From positions 1 to 18,036 of the forward strand of contig JALOBO010000026.1 in NCBI GenBank assembly GCA_023228225.1: a DNA stretch of 18,036 nt, in the 5' to 3' direction. The translations under genes and the position numbers were made by a program. This document shows positions 5,757-12,813 of this stretch, one piece after another. The first letter of the stretch is position 1. Each line of letters starts with the position of its first letter. Origin of the DNA: Clostridia bacterium. GTDB lineage: Bacteria; Bacillota; Clostridia; Christensenellales; UBA1242. Below the pieces are notes generated by a model. It had not been told where the DNA came from. It worked only from the letters and a program-made list of their open reading frames with translations, and did no database searches.

Positions 5757-6866
5757 ATGAAAAATAGAATACCTACGTTTGATGATTTTTTATTCGAAAG
5801 AACACCAGATAAAATTCCACATCCAAAACATAAATGGTTTGAAGTTAATCCAAAAGATTATGACGATTTGGAAGATGATTTTTATAAATTGATTCAAACT
5901 GCATATAAAGATGTTCCTGGCGGTCACTTGAAAGTTCAAAAACCAGATGACGTATTTGATGCTGGATGGACTTATTGGGTTGCAATGGATAATGATAATA
6001 ATCCCGATTTTAATGTTGTGAAAGGTTATAAAGTAACACCATACGGTTATAAATCAGCAGTTGCAGGTCATGATGTTACAAAGGTATCAAAAACTGATTA
6101 TCTTACTAAATTTGCTGAAGATATGAGCAAACCTGGTAAATACGCTGAGGTTTCTGAAAAACTAGCAGAAATTCTTATCAATAAATATCATGTTCATATT
6201 GTATCAAATCCCGATGCAATTAAAGCAGTACTTGGTAAAAGCGATGTTGTGTTTTATGGCAAAAATCCTGAGAATCCTTCAATGCCTGGTGATGGATGGT
6301 ATACACGAAAAATTGCAGGCGGCGTTCATGCAAAAATATTAGTAGGAAAACCTATTGTACAGGAATCTGTTACAGAAGGACTTGATAACGGTAAACCTAC
6401 CGTTTTAGTTCTTCACGGATATGAATCATCAGTATATCCTCCAAGATTAAAAGTATTATCTGCAGATTATAATTTATTAACGCCTGAAATGGATTATGAC
6501 CATAACCAAGGATTGTTTGAAAAAACATACCAAACGTATAAAAATGCAAATATTGATTTAATAGTCGGTTCATCAATGGGCGGATACTTTGGATATTATT
6601 TAGCATCATTACTTGATGTTCCTGCTTTATTATTCAATCCCGCGGTAATCGAAACAACATCAGGCATCAAAAAACAAGAAGTTCGAAAAGGCAAATATAA
6701 TCCTGCAATTTATGTTGTTTCAGGCAAAGATGATGATATCGTTATTTCATGGAAACTTAAACAATGGTTTAAGGAAAACGCAAGAAACTATGAATTTATT
6801 ACTGAAAACATGGGACATCGCCCTTCCGATGAAACTTATATAAAATATGTTAAAAAATATGTATAA
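5757..6866 (+). CDS. tagged two-domain protein: phage-associated N-domain plus alpha/beta serine hydrolase
   Basis: Tag M-K-N-R-I-P-T-F-D-D-F-L-F-E (1-14). Residues ~20-200 (PKHKWFEVNPKDYDDLEDDFY..., GWTYWVAMDND, GDGWYTRKIAGG) resemble a domain I recall from T4-like and cyanophage proteins of unknown function. Residues ~213-369 form a compact alpha/beta hydrolase of the YqiA/RBBP9 type. LVLHGYESS at 217-225 supplies the oxyanion region, GSSMGG at 271-276 gives nucleophile Ser273, SGKDDD near 322-327 gives the acid, and MGHRPSD gives His353/354. Between the domains, IVQE|S (203/204) and VTE|G (207/208) look like extra prohead-protease sites that would release the hydrolase. The substrate is unknown. 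Confidence 0.85.
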   Translation: MKNRIPTFDDFLFERTPDKIPHPKHKWFEVNPKDYDDLEDDFYKLIQTAYKDVPGGHLKVQKPDDVFDAGWTYWVAMDNDNNPDFNVVKGYKVTPYGYKSAVAGHDVTKVSKTDYLTKFAEDMSKPGKYAEVSEKLAEILINKYHVHIVSNPDAIKAVLGKSDVVFYGKNPENPSMPGDGWYTRKIAGGVHAKILVGKPIVQESVTEGLDNGKPTVLVLHGYESSVYPPRLKVLSADYNLLTPEMDYDHNQGLFEKTYQTYKNANIDLIVGSSMGGYFGYYLASLLDVPALLFNPAVIETTSGIKKQEVRKGKYNPAIYVVSGKDDDIVISWKLKQWFKENARNYEFITENMGHRPSDETYIKYVKKYV

Positions 6867-7218
6867 AAGAATACCAACATTTGATGAACATGTAAATGAA
6901 GGCACATGGAATAATGAAAAATATGGTTTCAGAATATCGAAATTTTTAGAACAGCATACAGGTAAAAACCTAACAGGCGAAATGAAAGTTCAAATTATTT
7001 TTAACGATTTTTTCAAAGCAAGTACTTATGAATATGCTAATAATTTATTATTGTGTTCAAGAATCGAAGGTTACATTAAATCGTATAAAATTCTTGAACA
7101 TGATAGATTGATAGGCAGTTACAGAAATATATTTATTGTAGATGTTGATGTAATTAAATGGTACGAATTTTTACGCAAACTAGATGATGGTCATTTAGAT
7201 AACTTTAAAATATTATAA
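6859..7218 (+). CDS. tagged putative internal head protein, 119 residues, unknown cargo
   Basis: I place the start at the ATG at 6859, overlapping the previous stop by eight bases, because this gives the exact tag M-Y-K-R-I-P-T-F-D-E-H-V-N-E|G; an ATG four codons upstream would add residues before it. The cargo (~105 residues) is a mixed fold with aromatic residues (KYGFRISKFLEQHTGKN, YRNIFIVDVDVIKWYEFLRKL). No domain recognised. Its tag DNA is nearly identical to that of the gene at 7222 (see findings) although the cargo is unrelated, so the tag has been duplicated recently. Confidence 0.8.
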   Translation: MYKRIPTFDEHVNEGTWNNEKYGFRISKFLEQHTGKNLTGEMKVQIIFNDFFKASTYEYANNLLLCSRIEGYIKSYKILEHDRLIGSYRNIFIVDVDVIKWYEFLRKLDDGHLDNFKIL

Positions 7219-7221
7219 GAA

Positions 7222-7494
7222 ATGAAAAAGAGAATACCAACATTTGATGAACATGTAAACGAAGGCATATTGCAAAGTTTTATTGATTTGTTCAAGAAAA
7301 AACCTGATGTAAGTACATGGACGCCACCAGAATTTAAAATTGAAGCAACATTAAAAAAGATTTTAACTGACGATGGCTGGACAAACTTAGGACGTGATGA
7401 AGAAGGCCGACTAATCGGAAACAATACAAAGTACGGCGGTAATGGATTAGATGTTATCGAAACAATGCGTGATGAAAAAAAATTAAACTTCTAA
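7222..7494 (+). CDS. tagged putative internal head protein, 90 residues, unknown cargo
   Basis: Tag M-K-K-R-I-P-T-F-D-E-H-V-N-E, predicted cut before Gly15. The cargo of ~76 residues is basic at first (LQSFIDLFKKKPDVSTW). It then carries LTDDGWTNLGRDEEGRLIG, a loop-rich segment with paired acidic residues, and ends with DVIETMRDEKKLNF. No known domain. It starts three bases after the previous gene and is followed one base later by the next, so it is firmly in the operon. Confidence 0.85.
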   Translation: MKKRIPTFDEHVNEGILQSFIDLFKKKPDVSTWTPPEFKIEATLKKILTDDGWTNLGRDEEGRLIGNNTKYGGNGLDVIETMRDEKKLNF

Positions 7495-7495
7495 T

Positions 7496-8269
7496 ATGAA
7501 AACCAGAATTCCATCTTTTGATGATTTCTTATTTGAATCTAATGATAGAATCATTACATTATATCATGGGACGGCTTCTGGGAAATTATCATCTATAAAG
7601 CTTAACGGACTTGATACTAATGCAGAAACAAATCAAAAAACGCATGGCTTTAATACAAGTAATCAAATTTCATTAAGCTTTAATTATTCTGATGCATATT
7701 ATTATGGTTCATTATTTGTTAAAACAAACGAACCAGTTACTGTTTTGATAATTAAACTTCCGTATTCGTATATAGCAGGAAAAGGGCTTTCGTTAAACGA
7801 AGTTCTTGTTAAACAAAATATATCATCAAAATACATAATAGGTGCATATAAAGACAAAGATATCGTAAAATTAGATAAATTGTCAACAAATGAAACATAT
7901 GTAAATCCTGATATGCTATCAACAAGTGATTTGCAACATTATAAGTCGCATTATAAAATTAACGAATCAATTGATGCCTTAGAAAAGATGGGGATCCAAG
8001 CAGATCCTGACAAACCTTCAATATTCTTATATACGATATATCGTACGCCAAGTTCCGATGAAATTAAGGAATTTGAAAATTATCCGCAACTTACAGCTGA
8101 TGAAATATTGAACGGTTTTTGTTATACATGCATTGGCAGAGGAATTACGTCAAGTAGAAATATTGCATTAATAAAAGATAGCATAAATATGCTTATTGCT
8201 GCATACCCAGATGATCCTCGATATACTGAAGCATTAAGAATAAGCGATGAATTAAAACCTAAATTTTAA
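7496..8269 (+). CDS. tagged putative ADP-ribosyltransferase (PARP-like H-Y-E type) with C-terminal extra domain
   Basis: Tag M-K-T-R-I-P-S-F-D-D-F-L-F-E|S. Residues ~18-130 show the order of an H-Y-E ADP-ribosyltransferase. TLYHGTASGKL carries His24 for NAD binding. ISLSFNYSDAYYYGS (58-72) is the S/Y-containing strand-helix. NEVLVKQNISSKYIIGAY carries Glu102 in the usual E-V-x(5)-I-x(3)-I setting. Family members move ADP-ribose from NAD to protein or nucleic acid. After residue 157 there is a separate helical domain (IDALEKMGIQADP... LIKDSINMLIAAYPDD) of unknown role. The junction reads H-Y-K-I-N-E|S, identical in its last residues to the N-terminal cut site, so the two domains may be separated during head maturation. 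Confidence 0.75.
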   Translation: MKTRIPSFDDFLFESNDRIITLYHGTASGKLSSIKLNGLDTNAETNQKTHGFNTSNQISLSFNYSDAYYYGSLFVKTNEPVTVLIIKLPYSYIAGKGLSLNEVLVKQNISSKYIIGAYKDKDIVKLDKLSTNETYVNPDMLSTSDLQHYKSHYKINESIDALEKMGIQADPDKPSIFLYTIYRTPSSDEIKEFENYPQLTADEILNGFCYTCIGRGITSSRNIALIKDSINMLIAAYPDDPRYTEALRISDELKPKF

Positions 8270-8472
8270 AACATTACTTCATAAATTGTTTTACCTTTTT
8301 CTGTAATTTCCCATTCGTTTTTCTCATTGCATACAGCAAGTCCTAAATGAACCATTTTTTGCAATGCTAAAATTATATCTTCTTCAGAAATATTTTCAAT
8401 AATCGGAAGCTCATGAAAGATTTTTTCTTTTATGAGCTTCGTGTATATTATGCTTACTTGTTTATCATTCAT
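8266..8472 (-). CDS. small winged-helix-like protein, 68 residues
   Basis: ATG overlaps the stop of the upstream endonuclease (ATGA). The product shows helix-helix-wing order: EEDIILALQKMVHLGLAVC as the helix pair, then NEWEITEKGKTIYEVMF as the wing and final helix, the common 'xITEKGxxxYE' ending of winged-helix DNA-binding proteins. It probably binds DNA, perhaps regulating its own three-gene cluster. Its stop overlaps tail-to-tail with the stop of the rightward gene ending at 8269. A strong hairpin (8406-8440) lies within its coding sequence. Confidence 0.7.
   Translation of the reverse strand: MNDKQVSIIYTKLIKEKIFHELPIIENISEEDIILALQKMVHLGLAVCNEKNEWEITEKGKTIYEVMF
8406..8440. repeat. 35-nt inverted repeat (hairpin) inside the winged-helix gene
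   Basis: GAAGCTCATGAAAG pairs with CTTTTATGAGCTTC over 14 positions, including one G-T pair, around an ATTTTTT loop. In plus-strand RNA the mismatch is a G-U wobble; in minus-strand RNA it would be C-A. It starts at nucleotide 33 of the leftward gene and also lies 137 bp beyond the end of the rightward block, so it could act on read-through RNA. Confidence 0.75.
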
Positions 8473-9236
8473 ATTAATTGTCCTTTCTTATTAAATACCA
8501 TGTATCTAAATTTTATGCCCGATTTTAGTACAGCAGCCATTTTTAACGCATTTATATCTTCATTTTTTTGAAATGTCCATTCTGATTTAACTTCAATTAT
8601 AGTATGCAAAGACTTGATATAAATATCTGGCACATATAAATGCTTTTTTTCATTACACACATAAAAAATATTGCCAAGTTCTTTGCGTATAGCTTTTCCT
8701 CCTATTATTATATCTTCTTCATTATAAGATAACAGCAATAATAAAATTGCTTTATTTTCGTATCCTTGCGTTTTCACAACAGCGCCTGACGGCAATATGA
8801 ATTTATGCCATTTATATCGACCTCCGTAATTCAAAGCATCTGCCCTTTTTATTTTGTTCTCCTCTATACTATTGTATAATAATAATTTTTGTGATAAATT
8901 CTCTCGCCATTTTGCGTTATGTGATACAGCTTTCATAGATTCTGAAACGCGTGCACGAAGTTCATGAGTCCATCTATTTGGATCCTTAAGATGTATTTCC
9001 ATTTTTTCTTTGTACATTGGATCTTCATATTTTTTTTTCATACTGCAATTTCGCGAACACGCAACTCTCCTATATGGCGTAAACATTTTACCGCATATCG
9101 GGCAAGCAATATCTTGCAATTTATTTTTTTGTATTCTTGCTTTGCCAATGCAAGAACGGGAACAAAATTGTGCACTTTTTTTATTTGTTTTGAATTCTTT
9201 GTTACATACCGAACAATTTTTAATATATGTTGTCAT
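8469..9236 (-). CDS. homing-type endonuclease: two zinc ribbons plus PD-(D/E)xK-like nuclease
   Basis: A 255-residue protein with two N-terminal zinc knuckles. Cys8-x2-Cys11 with Cys25-x3-Cys29, and Cys45-x2-Cys48 with Cys60-x3-Cys64, have the same CxxC...CSRxC form as many phage homing nucleases. A basic helical linker with NUMOD3-like spacing (HELRARVSESMKAVSHNAKWRENLSQKL) spans ~90-130. The C-terminal nuclease domain has QGYENKAILLLL, then VPDIYIKS (Pro203-Asp204) and IIEVKSEW (Glu215-x-Lys217), the PD...ExK signature. It is probably a DNA-cutting mobile gene targeting its own insertion region. It sits between the helicase and the winged-helix gene and has a possible own promoter at 9243-9254. 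Confidence 0.75.
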   Translation of the reverse strand: MTTYIKNCSVCNKEFKTNKKSAQFCSRSCIGKARIQKNKLQDIACPICGKMFTPYRRVACSRNCSMKKKYEDPMYKEKMEIHLKDPNRWTHELRARVSESMKAVSHNAKWRENLSQKLLLYNSIEENKIKRADALNYGGRYKWHKFILPSGAVVKTQGYENKAILLLLLSYNEEDIIIGGKAIRKELGNIFYVCNEKKHLYVPDIYIKSLHTIIEVKSEWTFQKNEDINALKMAAVLKSGIKFRYMVFNKKGQLI

Positions 9237-9242
9237 GATTTT

Positions 9243-9250
9243 TATTTATA
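9243..9250 (-). promoter_or_regulatory. candidate late-type promoter for the endonuclease gene
   Basis: The minus strand reads TATAAATA, an exact match to the T4 late consensus, embedded in AATATATAAATA. It is only six bases from the ATG at 9236, so a transcript would start at or after the start codon. That, together with AT-rich chance, lowers confidence. Confidence 0.25.
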
Positions 9251-9284
9251 TATTAAAAGATACGCATTGTTATTTTGAAGTTAT

Positions 9285-11021
9285 TTAAAATCTTACATAT
9301 ACACATCTATCTAAAAAATCTTGAGGAAACATATGTCTATTCTGCGTAATTAGCCTGAAAAAATCGCTATCTAGAATATACGTTGTTGCGTAATCGTTTT
9401 CATTCCTAACTGAACGACCAACACCCTGTAAGACCGACAGTATTGTAATCCATGCGTACCAATCTTTATCTGTCTTCATTTTCGCATTTACGAATTTGTC
9501 CATGAGCGATGGGTAAGGAACTTTTGCAAATATTTGAAACCGGGACTTATCATTTCCTAAATCTAATCCTTCTAATAGACTGGGACCCATTAGAACTTTA
9601 TTGTTTGCACTGCTAAAATCAAATAAAACATTTTTTTTATCTGAACTATTTATGTATGAAATAATTCTATCACTTTTTATGTTTTCATTCAAGTATACAC
9701 TATTTGTGTAACTTCCGGTGTGAATGATTCCATTCTCATTTTTGTGTTTTTCTAAAATTTCTGTTATTTTATTTGCAATTTTTGGCAAAGCAACTTCTTT
9801 ATTTTTAAACGACATGCTTACACCTTGATAAATTAATATTGGCGAACGGTCAAAATTGAATGTACTAGGTATTTTTCTATACTTTGCATTGTTTGCATTT
9901 ATACTTTTTGCAAACAGCGTAGGTTCACCCATCGTTGCTGTCATCATGACAGCAAAGTTATTTTTGTCATGAAAATGTTTTTTCATGAGGTATTTTTCAT
10001 TGATGCAATTAAACTGTATATTTGCACCGTTTTGGTTTTTAATCATTGCTCTAATATCAGTTGACGCAATAATTTGATTATAATCTTCAAATTTACAATG
10101 TAGATCTTTGCATTCATCGCACAAGTTTAATCCTTTTCTCCATTCTGCTGGAACTGATTTGCCAGCATATTTTCTTCCTACGAATTTTTTTATTTCATCG
10201 GCGTGTTGAACAAACGAATGAAGCATTTTCTCAAACATTCTGTTATGAATAAACAATTTTGCATTATCGTCTTCAGCAACAATTTTATTTATGATTTCTT
10301 TCAATTCATATCCGCTATACGGAACTGCCATTGAATGTTCAGCAAGGAATCCTCGTAAACGTTCAAGCATAGGATATGTATTATCATTTACAATAGGACT
10401 AAAGTGTTTTTGTACAATGTTAACAACTTTATGCGCCTCATCGCATATAATAAAATCACGTTCATCAAATAACGCATGAGACGAATCCGTCATTTTTTCC
10501 AATACGTAATTCATTTGTATCAAATAATACGAATAGTTGAATATTGATGTTGGAGTAAAACTTGCGTAATCTCTTGCAAAATAATAAGGGCAGTCCTTAT
10601 AACATGGTAGTTGTTTTGTTGCATTTGAATTTAAGTGCTTCATTTTACATTCACCAAGACTATGTTTTTCTTGGTTTTCTGTACAAAGATAATTATCAAC
10701 ACCTTTTACACTTCCAAATCCTAAATGCAATTTCAATACGTCTTGTTCGTATTGGTCTTGTAATGCAAGATCTGATGATAGAATATATCCTTTTTTGCCG
10801 AATCTGTTTAATACATATGAGGAGCATAATGCAATTAATGATTTACCGCTACCTGTTGGTGCGTCGATAAGATATATCTTTTTTTCTTCACCCATGCATG
10901 TTGCAACAACATCAATAATTGCTTCTTTTTGACCTGTCCTGAACTCGAAATTTGTCCACCCATGATTTTTAACGAACATGTCAATATATTCGTTTATTTT
11001 ATCTTCAAGTTCTTGATTCAT
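9285..11021 (-). CDS. DinG/XPD-like superfamily 2 DNA helicase with Fe-S cluster
   Basis: 578 residues. FEFRTGQKEAI (25-35) is a Q-motif-like entry, DAPTGSGKS (53-61) is Walker A, and four Cys at 113, 125, 140 and 144 have the spacing of an XPD-type Fe-S domain. FIICDEAHK (190-198) is the DEAH Walker B. VMMTATMGEPTLFAKS is motif III-like, VLMGPSLLEGLDL is motif V, and QGVGRSVRNENDY (from 532) is motif VI. Such enzymes unwind DNA 5' to 3'. In a phage it likely serves replication, recombination or repair. It heads the leftward three-gene insert and is separated from the endonuclease by 48 bp. It is transcribed away from the divergent tagged gene at 11082. Family assignment is firm; the exact role is not. 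Confidence 0.92.
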   Translation of the reverse strand: MNQELEDKINEYIDMFVKNHGWTNFEFRTGQKEAIIDVVATCMGEEKKIYLIDAPTGSGKSLIALCSSYVLNRFGKKGYILSSDLALQDQYEQDVLKLHLGFGSVKGVDNYLCTENQEKHSLGECKMKHLNSNATKQLPCYKDCPYYFARDYASFTPTSIFNYSYYLIQMNYVLEKMTDSSHALFDERDFIICDEAHKVVNIVQKHFSPIVNDNTYPMLERLRGFLAEHSMAVPYSGYELKEIINKIVAEDDNAKLFIHNRMFEKMLHSFVQHADEIKKFVGRKYAGKSVPAEWRKGLNLCDECKDLHCKFEDYNQIIASTDIRAMIKNQNGANIQFNCINEKYLMKKHFHDKNNFAVMMTATMGEPTLFAKSINANNAKYRKIPSTFNFDRSPILIYQGVSMSFKNKEVALPKIANKITEILEKHKNENGIIHTGSYTNSVYLNENIKSDRIISYINSSDKKNVLFDFSSANNKVLMGPSLLEGLDLGNDKSRFQIFAKVPYPSLMDKFVNAKMKTDKDWYAWITILSVLQGVGRSVRNENDYATTYILDSDFFRLITQNRHMFPQDFLDRCVYVRF

Positions 11022-11033
11022 TATTTATCTAAT

Positions 11034-11052
11034 CTTTTTATGTAATATATAA
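11034..11052 (+). promoter_or_regulatory. candidate rightward promoter of the second tagged block
   Basis: In the 60-bp divergent gap between helicase and tagged gene, CTTTTTATGT followed by AATATATAA closely resembles the stretch at 5165-5183 ahead of the first tagged block. The gap holds no gene. It is suggested as a phage late-type promoter; the evidence is the pairwise similarity only. Confidence 0.35.
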
Positions 11053-11081
11053 TTATATACATAAAGTAAAAAAAGTTTATC

Positions 11082-11522
11082 ATGAATCAACGAATACCTA
11101 CGTTTGACAATTTCCTGTTTGAAGCAGGAATAAAATATGAACCTGGTTCGATTAGCGAACTATTAGCAGGACTGCGCGGTAACCAAGAGTTTTATGATTT
11201 TTGCAAAAAACATGGACATCCAAATCCACAAGCCTGGAATCCTATGGAATTTACGATGAGTTCTTGTACATTCGTTGCAAAATTTTTAGAGGAAAAAGGA
11301 TTTGGTAAAGCATTATCAAGTCACGGTCCATACGGCATGGCACCACATGCTTTTGTTTTGTATAACGGATTATATTATGATTATGAAGCAAGAGAAGGCG
11401 TTAAGAATGTTTATGACTTGCCAAACTTTCAAGATTTACGATACAATGTTAAAAAAGGTGATTCCTGGCCAAATTACAAAAAAGAAATAGTCAAAAACGT
11501 ACAAAATTTTAATTTTCAATAA
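11082..11522 (+). CDS. tagged putative cysteine peptidase (papain/NlpC-like fold)
   Basis: Tag M-N-Q-R-I-P-T-F-D-N-F-L-F-E|A opens the second rightward block. The cargo has a possible Cys-His-Asp arrangement: MSSCTFVAKFLEEKGFG puts Cys62 at the start of a helix, MAPHAFVLYNGLYYDYEA has His89 at a strand start, and Asp100 closes the next strand. This is the usual order in NlpC/P60- and transglutaminase-like papain folds, where the enzyme cleaves or transfers peptide or amide bonds. I cannot assign a named family, and a non-enzymatic member is possible. Its stop overlaps the next start as TAATG. If delivered into the host it could act on cell wall peptides or on host proteins. Confidence 0.7.
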   Translation: MNQRIPTFDNFLFEAGIKYEPGSISELLAGLRGNQEFYDFCKKHGHPNPQAWNPMEFTMSSCTFVAKFLEEKGFGKALSSHGPYGMAPHAFVLYNGLYYDYEAREGVKNVYDLPNFQDLRYNVKKGDSWPNYKKEIVKNVQNFNFQ

Positions 11523-12436
11523 TGAAGCTACGAATACCAAATTTTGATGATTTTATATTTGAATCTAATTATGAATGGATTCCAATGACCGTTGCATCTG
11601 CTAAAATTGTTGCTGATGGCATGATAAAATTGTTTGCGCCAAATAGTGATGAAATTGCAAAAAACAAAAAAATTGCCGAACTTGTATTAGCTGCGCTAGA
11701 AAAGCATATTGAACGTATGAAGTATTTCGATAAATTTCCCGACTTCAAGAAATTGATTGAGGATAACGTAAAACATATAATTGCAAATGATAAACGTCAT
11801 GGCATCGAACCTGAAGACCCAAACATGGTTAAGGCATATGCAATGGAATATGCAATGGAAACAATTTACGAAAGAACAAAGGGCCAAGAATCACAAGAAG
11901 AAAAAGACAAGAAAACACAAGTTACATTTTTCAATAAAGTTTTTAATGAAGGCGCGGCATTACGCACAAAAGCAATTACAAATGCTGGTTTGAAATTTTA
12001 CAAACAGAACTTGTTTGCATTTGAGGAAATAAACAGAAAATTACGAACAGATCATTCAAAAATGAGTGAGCATGATTGGTCAGTTGCAACTGATGTAGGA
12101 AATGCAATTGACTTATTTAAAACATCAAAAGAAGTAACGGTTTTCCGTATTATTGATTCTGAAGATTTTCCATTTTCATTAAGCAAAGGAAAAAAGTTTA
12201 CAGAAAAAGGAATACTGTCAACATCATTTGACATTAATTATCTTTTAGAAAACAAAGAAAATTTTGAATCACCAGTTATATTGCAAATAGTAGTTCCGTC
12301 TGGCACTACATATTACAGATTTCCGAATGATTTTGAATCAGAAGTAGTTTTTGATTGTGATCATGAGATTATAATAACTGATAATTCATACGAATATTTA
12401 GACACACCAATCATAAAATGCAAAATTATAAAGTAA
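11522..12436 (+). CDS. tagged ADP-ribosyltransferase (R-S-E class toxin fold)
   Basis: Tag M-K-L-R-I-P-N-F-D-D-F-I-F-E|S. Residues ~15-140 are helical and highly charged. Residues ~150-304 carry the R-S-E ADP-ribosyltransferase set: VTVFRII with Arg209, GILSTSFD with the STS at 233-235, and FESEVVFD with the ExE pair Glu272/Glu274. Helices LKFYKQNLFAFEEINRKL and DVGNAIDLF precede the Arg as in ADPrib_exo_Tox/VIP2-type domains. ExE proteins normally modify arginine. T4 Alt is the precedent for such an enzyme being packaged in the head and injected to modify host RNA polymerase, although sequence relation to Alt itself is not evident. The interdomain F-N-E-G (142-144) is a weak extra cleavage candidate. 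Confidence 0.85.
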   Translation: MKLRIPNFDDFIFESNYEWIPMTVASAKIVADGMIKLFAPNSDEIAKNKKIAELVLAALEKHIERMKYFDKFPDFKKLIEDNVKHIIANDKRHGIEPEDPNMVKAYAMEYAMETIYERTKGQESQEEKDKKTQVTFFNKVFNEGAALRTKAITNAGLKFYKQNLFAFEEINRKLRTDHSKMSEHDWSVATDVGNAIDLFKTSKEVTVFRIIDSEDFPFSLSKGKKFTEKGILSTSFDINYLLENKENFESPVILQIVVPSGTTYYRFPNDFESEVVFDCDHEIIITDNSYEYLDTPIIKCKIIK

Positions 12437-12438
12437 CA

Positions 12439-12813
12439 ATGAATCAACGAATACCAAATTTTGATGATTTTGTTAATGAAGCAAAATCTGTTCCTAGAGA
12501 AAATACAGAACGTGAAACTGTATTAGATTACATTATCAAAAACAAACAAGTCCGTTTAGAAAAGCTCAAGGAAATTAAAGCGCCTGAAATTATCATCACA
12601 GGAACTGAGAACCAAATACATTTATTAAAATCAGGTCAATCAAAAATTAAAGGACTTGACATTTACGGTTCTAATATTTATAAAACGTTGGAATGGAGAA
12701 AAGGCAATGGTGGAGTTGATTTCATACAATTTGTAATGAATGATGATTCAGTTATAAATTATTTTCCAAATGCAAAATACGGAGCATTTTTCGCACCTAA
12801 TACTAAAAAATAA
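12439..12813 (+). CDS. tagged putative internal head protein, 124 residues, unknown cargo
   Basis: Start set at the ATG at 12439, two bases after the previous stop, which yields the tag M-N-Q-R-I-P-N-F-D-D-F-V-N-E|A; an ATG seven codons upstream would overlap the previous gene and hide the tag. The cargo has a basic helix (VRLEKLKEIKAPEIIITG), then SGQSKIKGLDIYGSN and a beta-like FIQFVMNDDSVINYFPN ending. No domain recognised. It overlaps the next start by TAATG. Confidence 0.8.
   Translation: MNQRIPNFDDFVNEAKSVPRENTERETVLDYIIKNKQVRLEKLKEIKAPEIIITGTENQIHLLKSGQSKIKGLDIYGSNIYKTLEWRKGNGGVDFIQFVMNDDSVINYFPNAKYGAFFAPNTKK

Noticed and set aside
8032..8045. Perfect 14-bp palindrome TACGATATATCGTA
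   Set aside because: Single copy inside a coding region of AT-rich DNA; no partner site or boundary supports an operator.
9935..9988. Two adjacent hairpins (TTGCTGTCA-TCA-TGACAGCAA and TCATGAAAA-TGTT-TTTTCATGA) inside the helicase gene
   Set aside because: They are mid-gene, code for the conserved TATMGEP region and its flank, and have no U-tract or gene boundary; likely by chance of codon use, and useful as a caution for the other hairpins.
11112..11130. Hairpin TTCCTG...CAGGAA in the tag region of the gene at 11082
   Set aside because: Six base pairs only; many such stems are expected by chance, and it is not shared by the other tagged genes.
11781..11993. Overlapping open frames on both strands within the 11522 gene and other long genes
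   Set aside because: They have no recognisable products and are shadows of genes with clear motifs and tight operon spacing.
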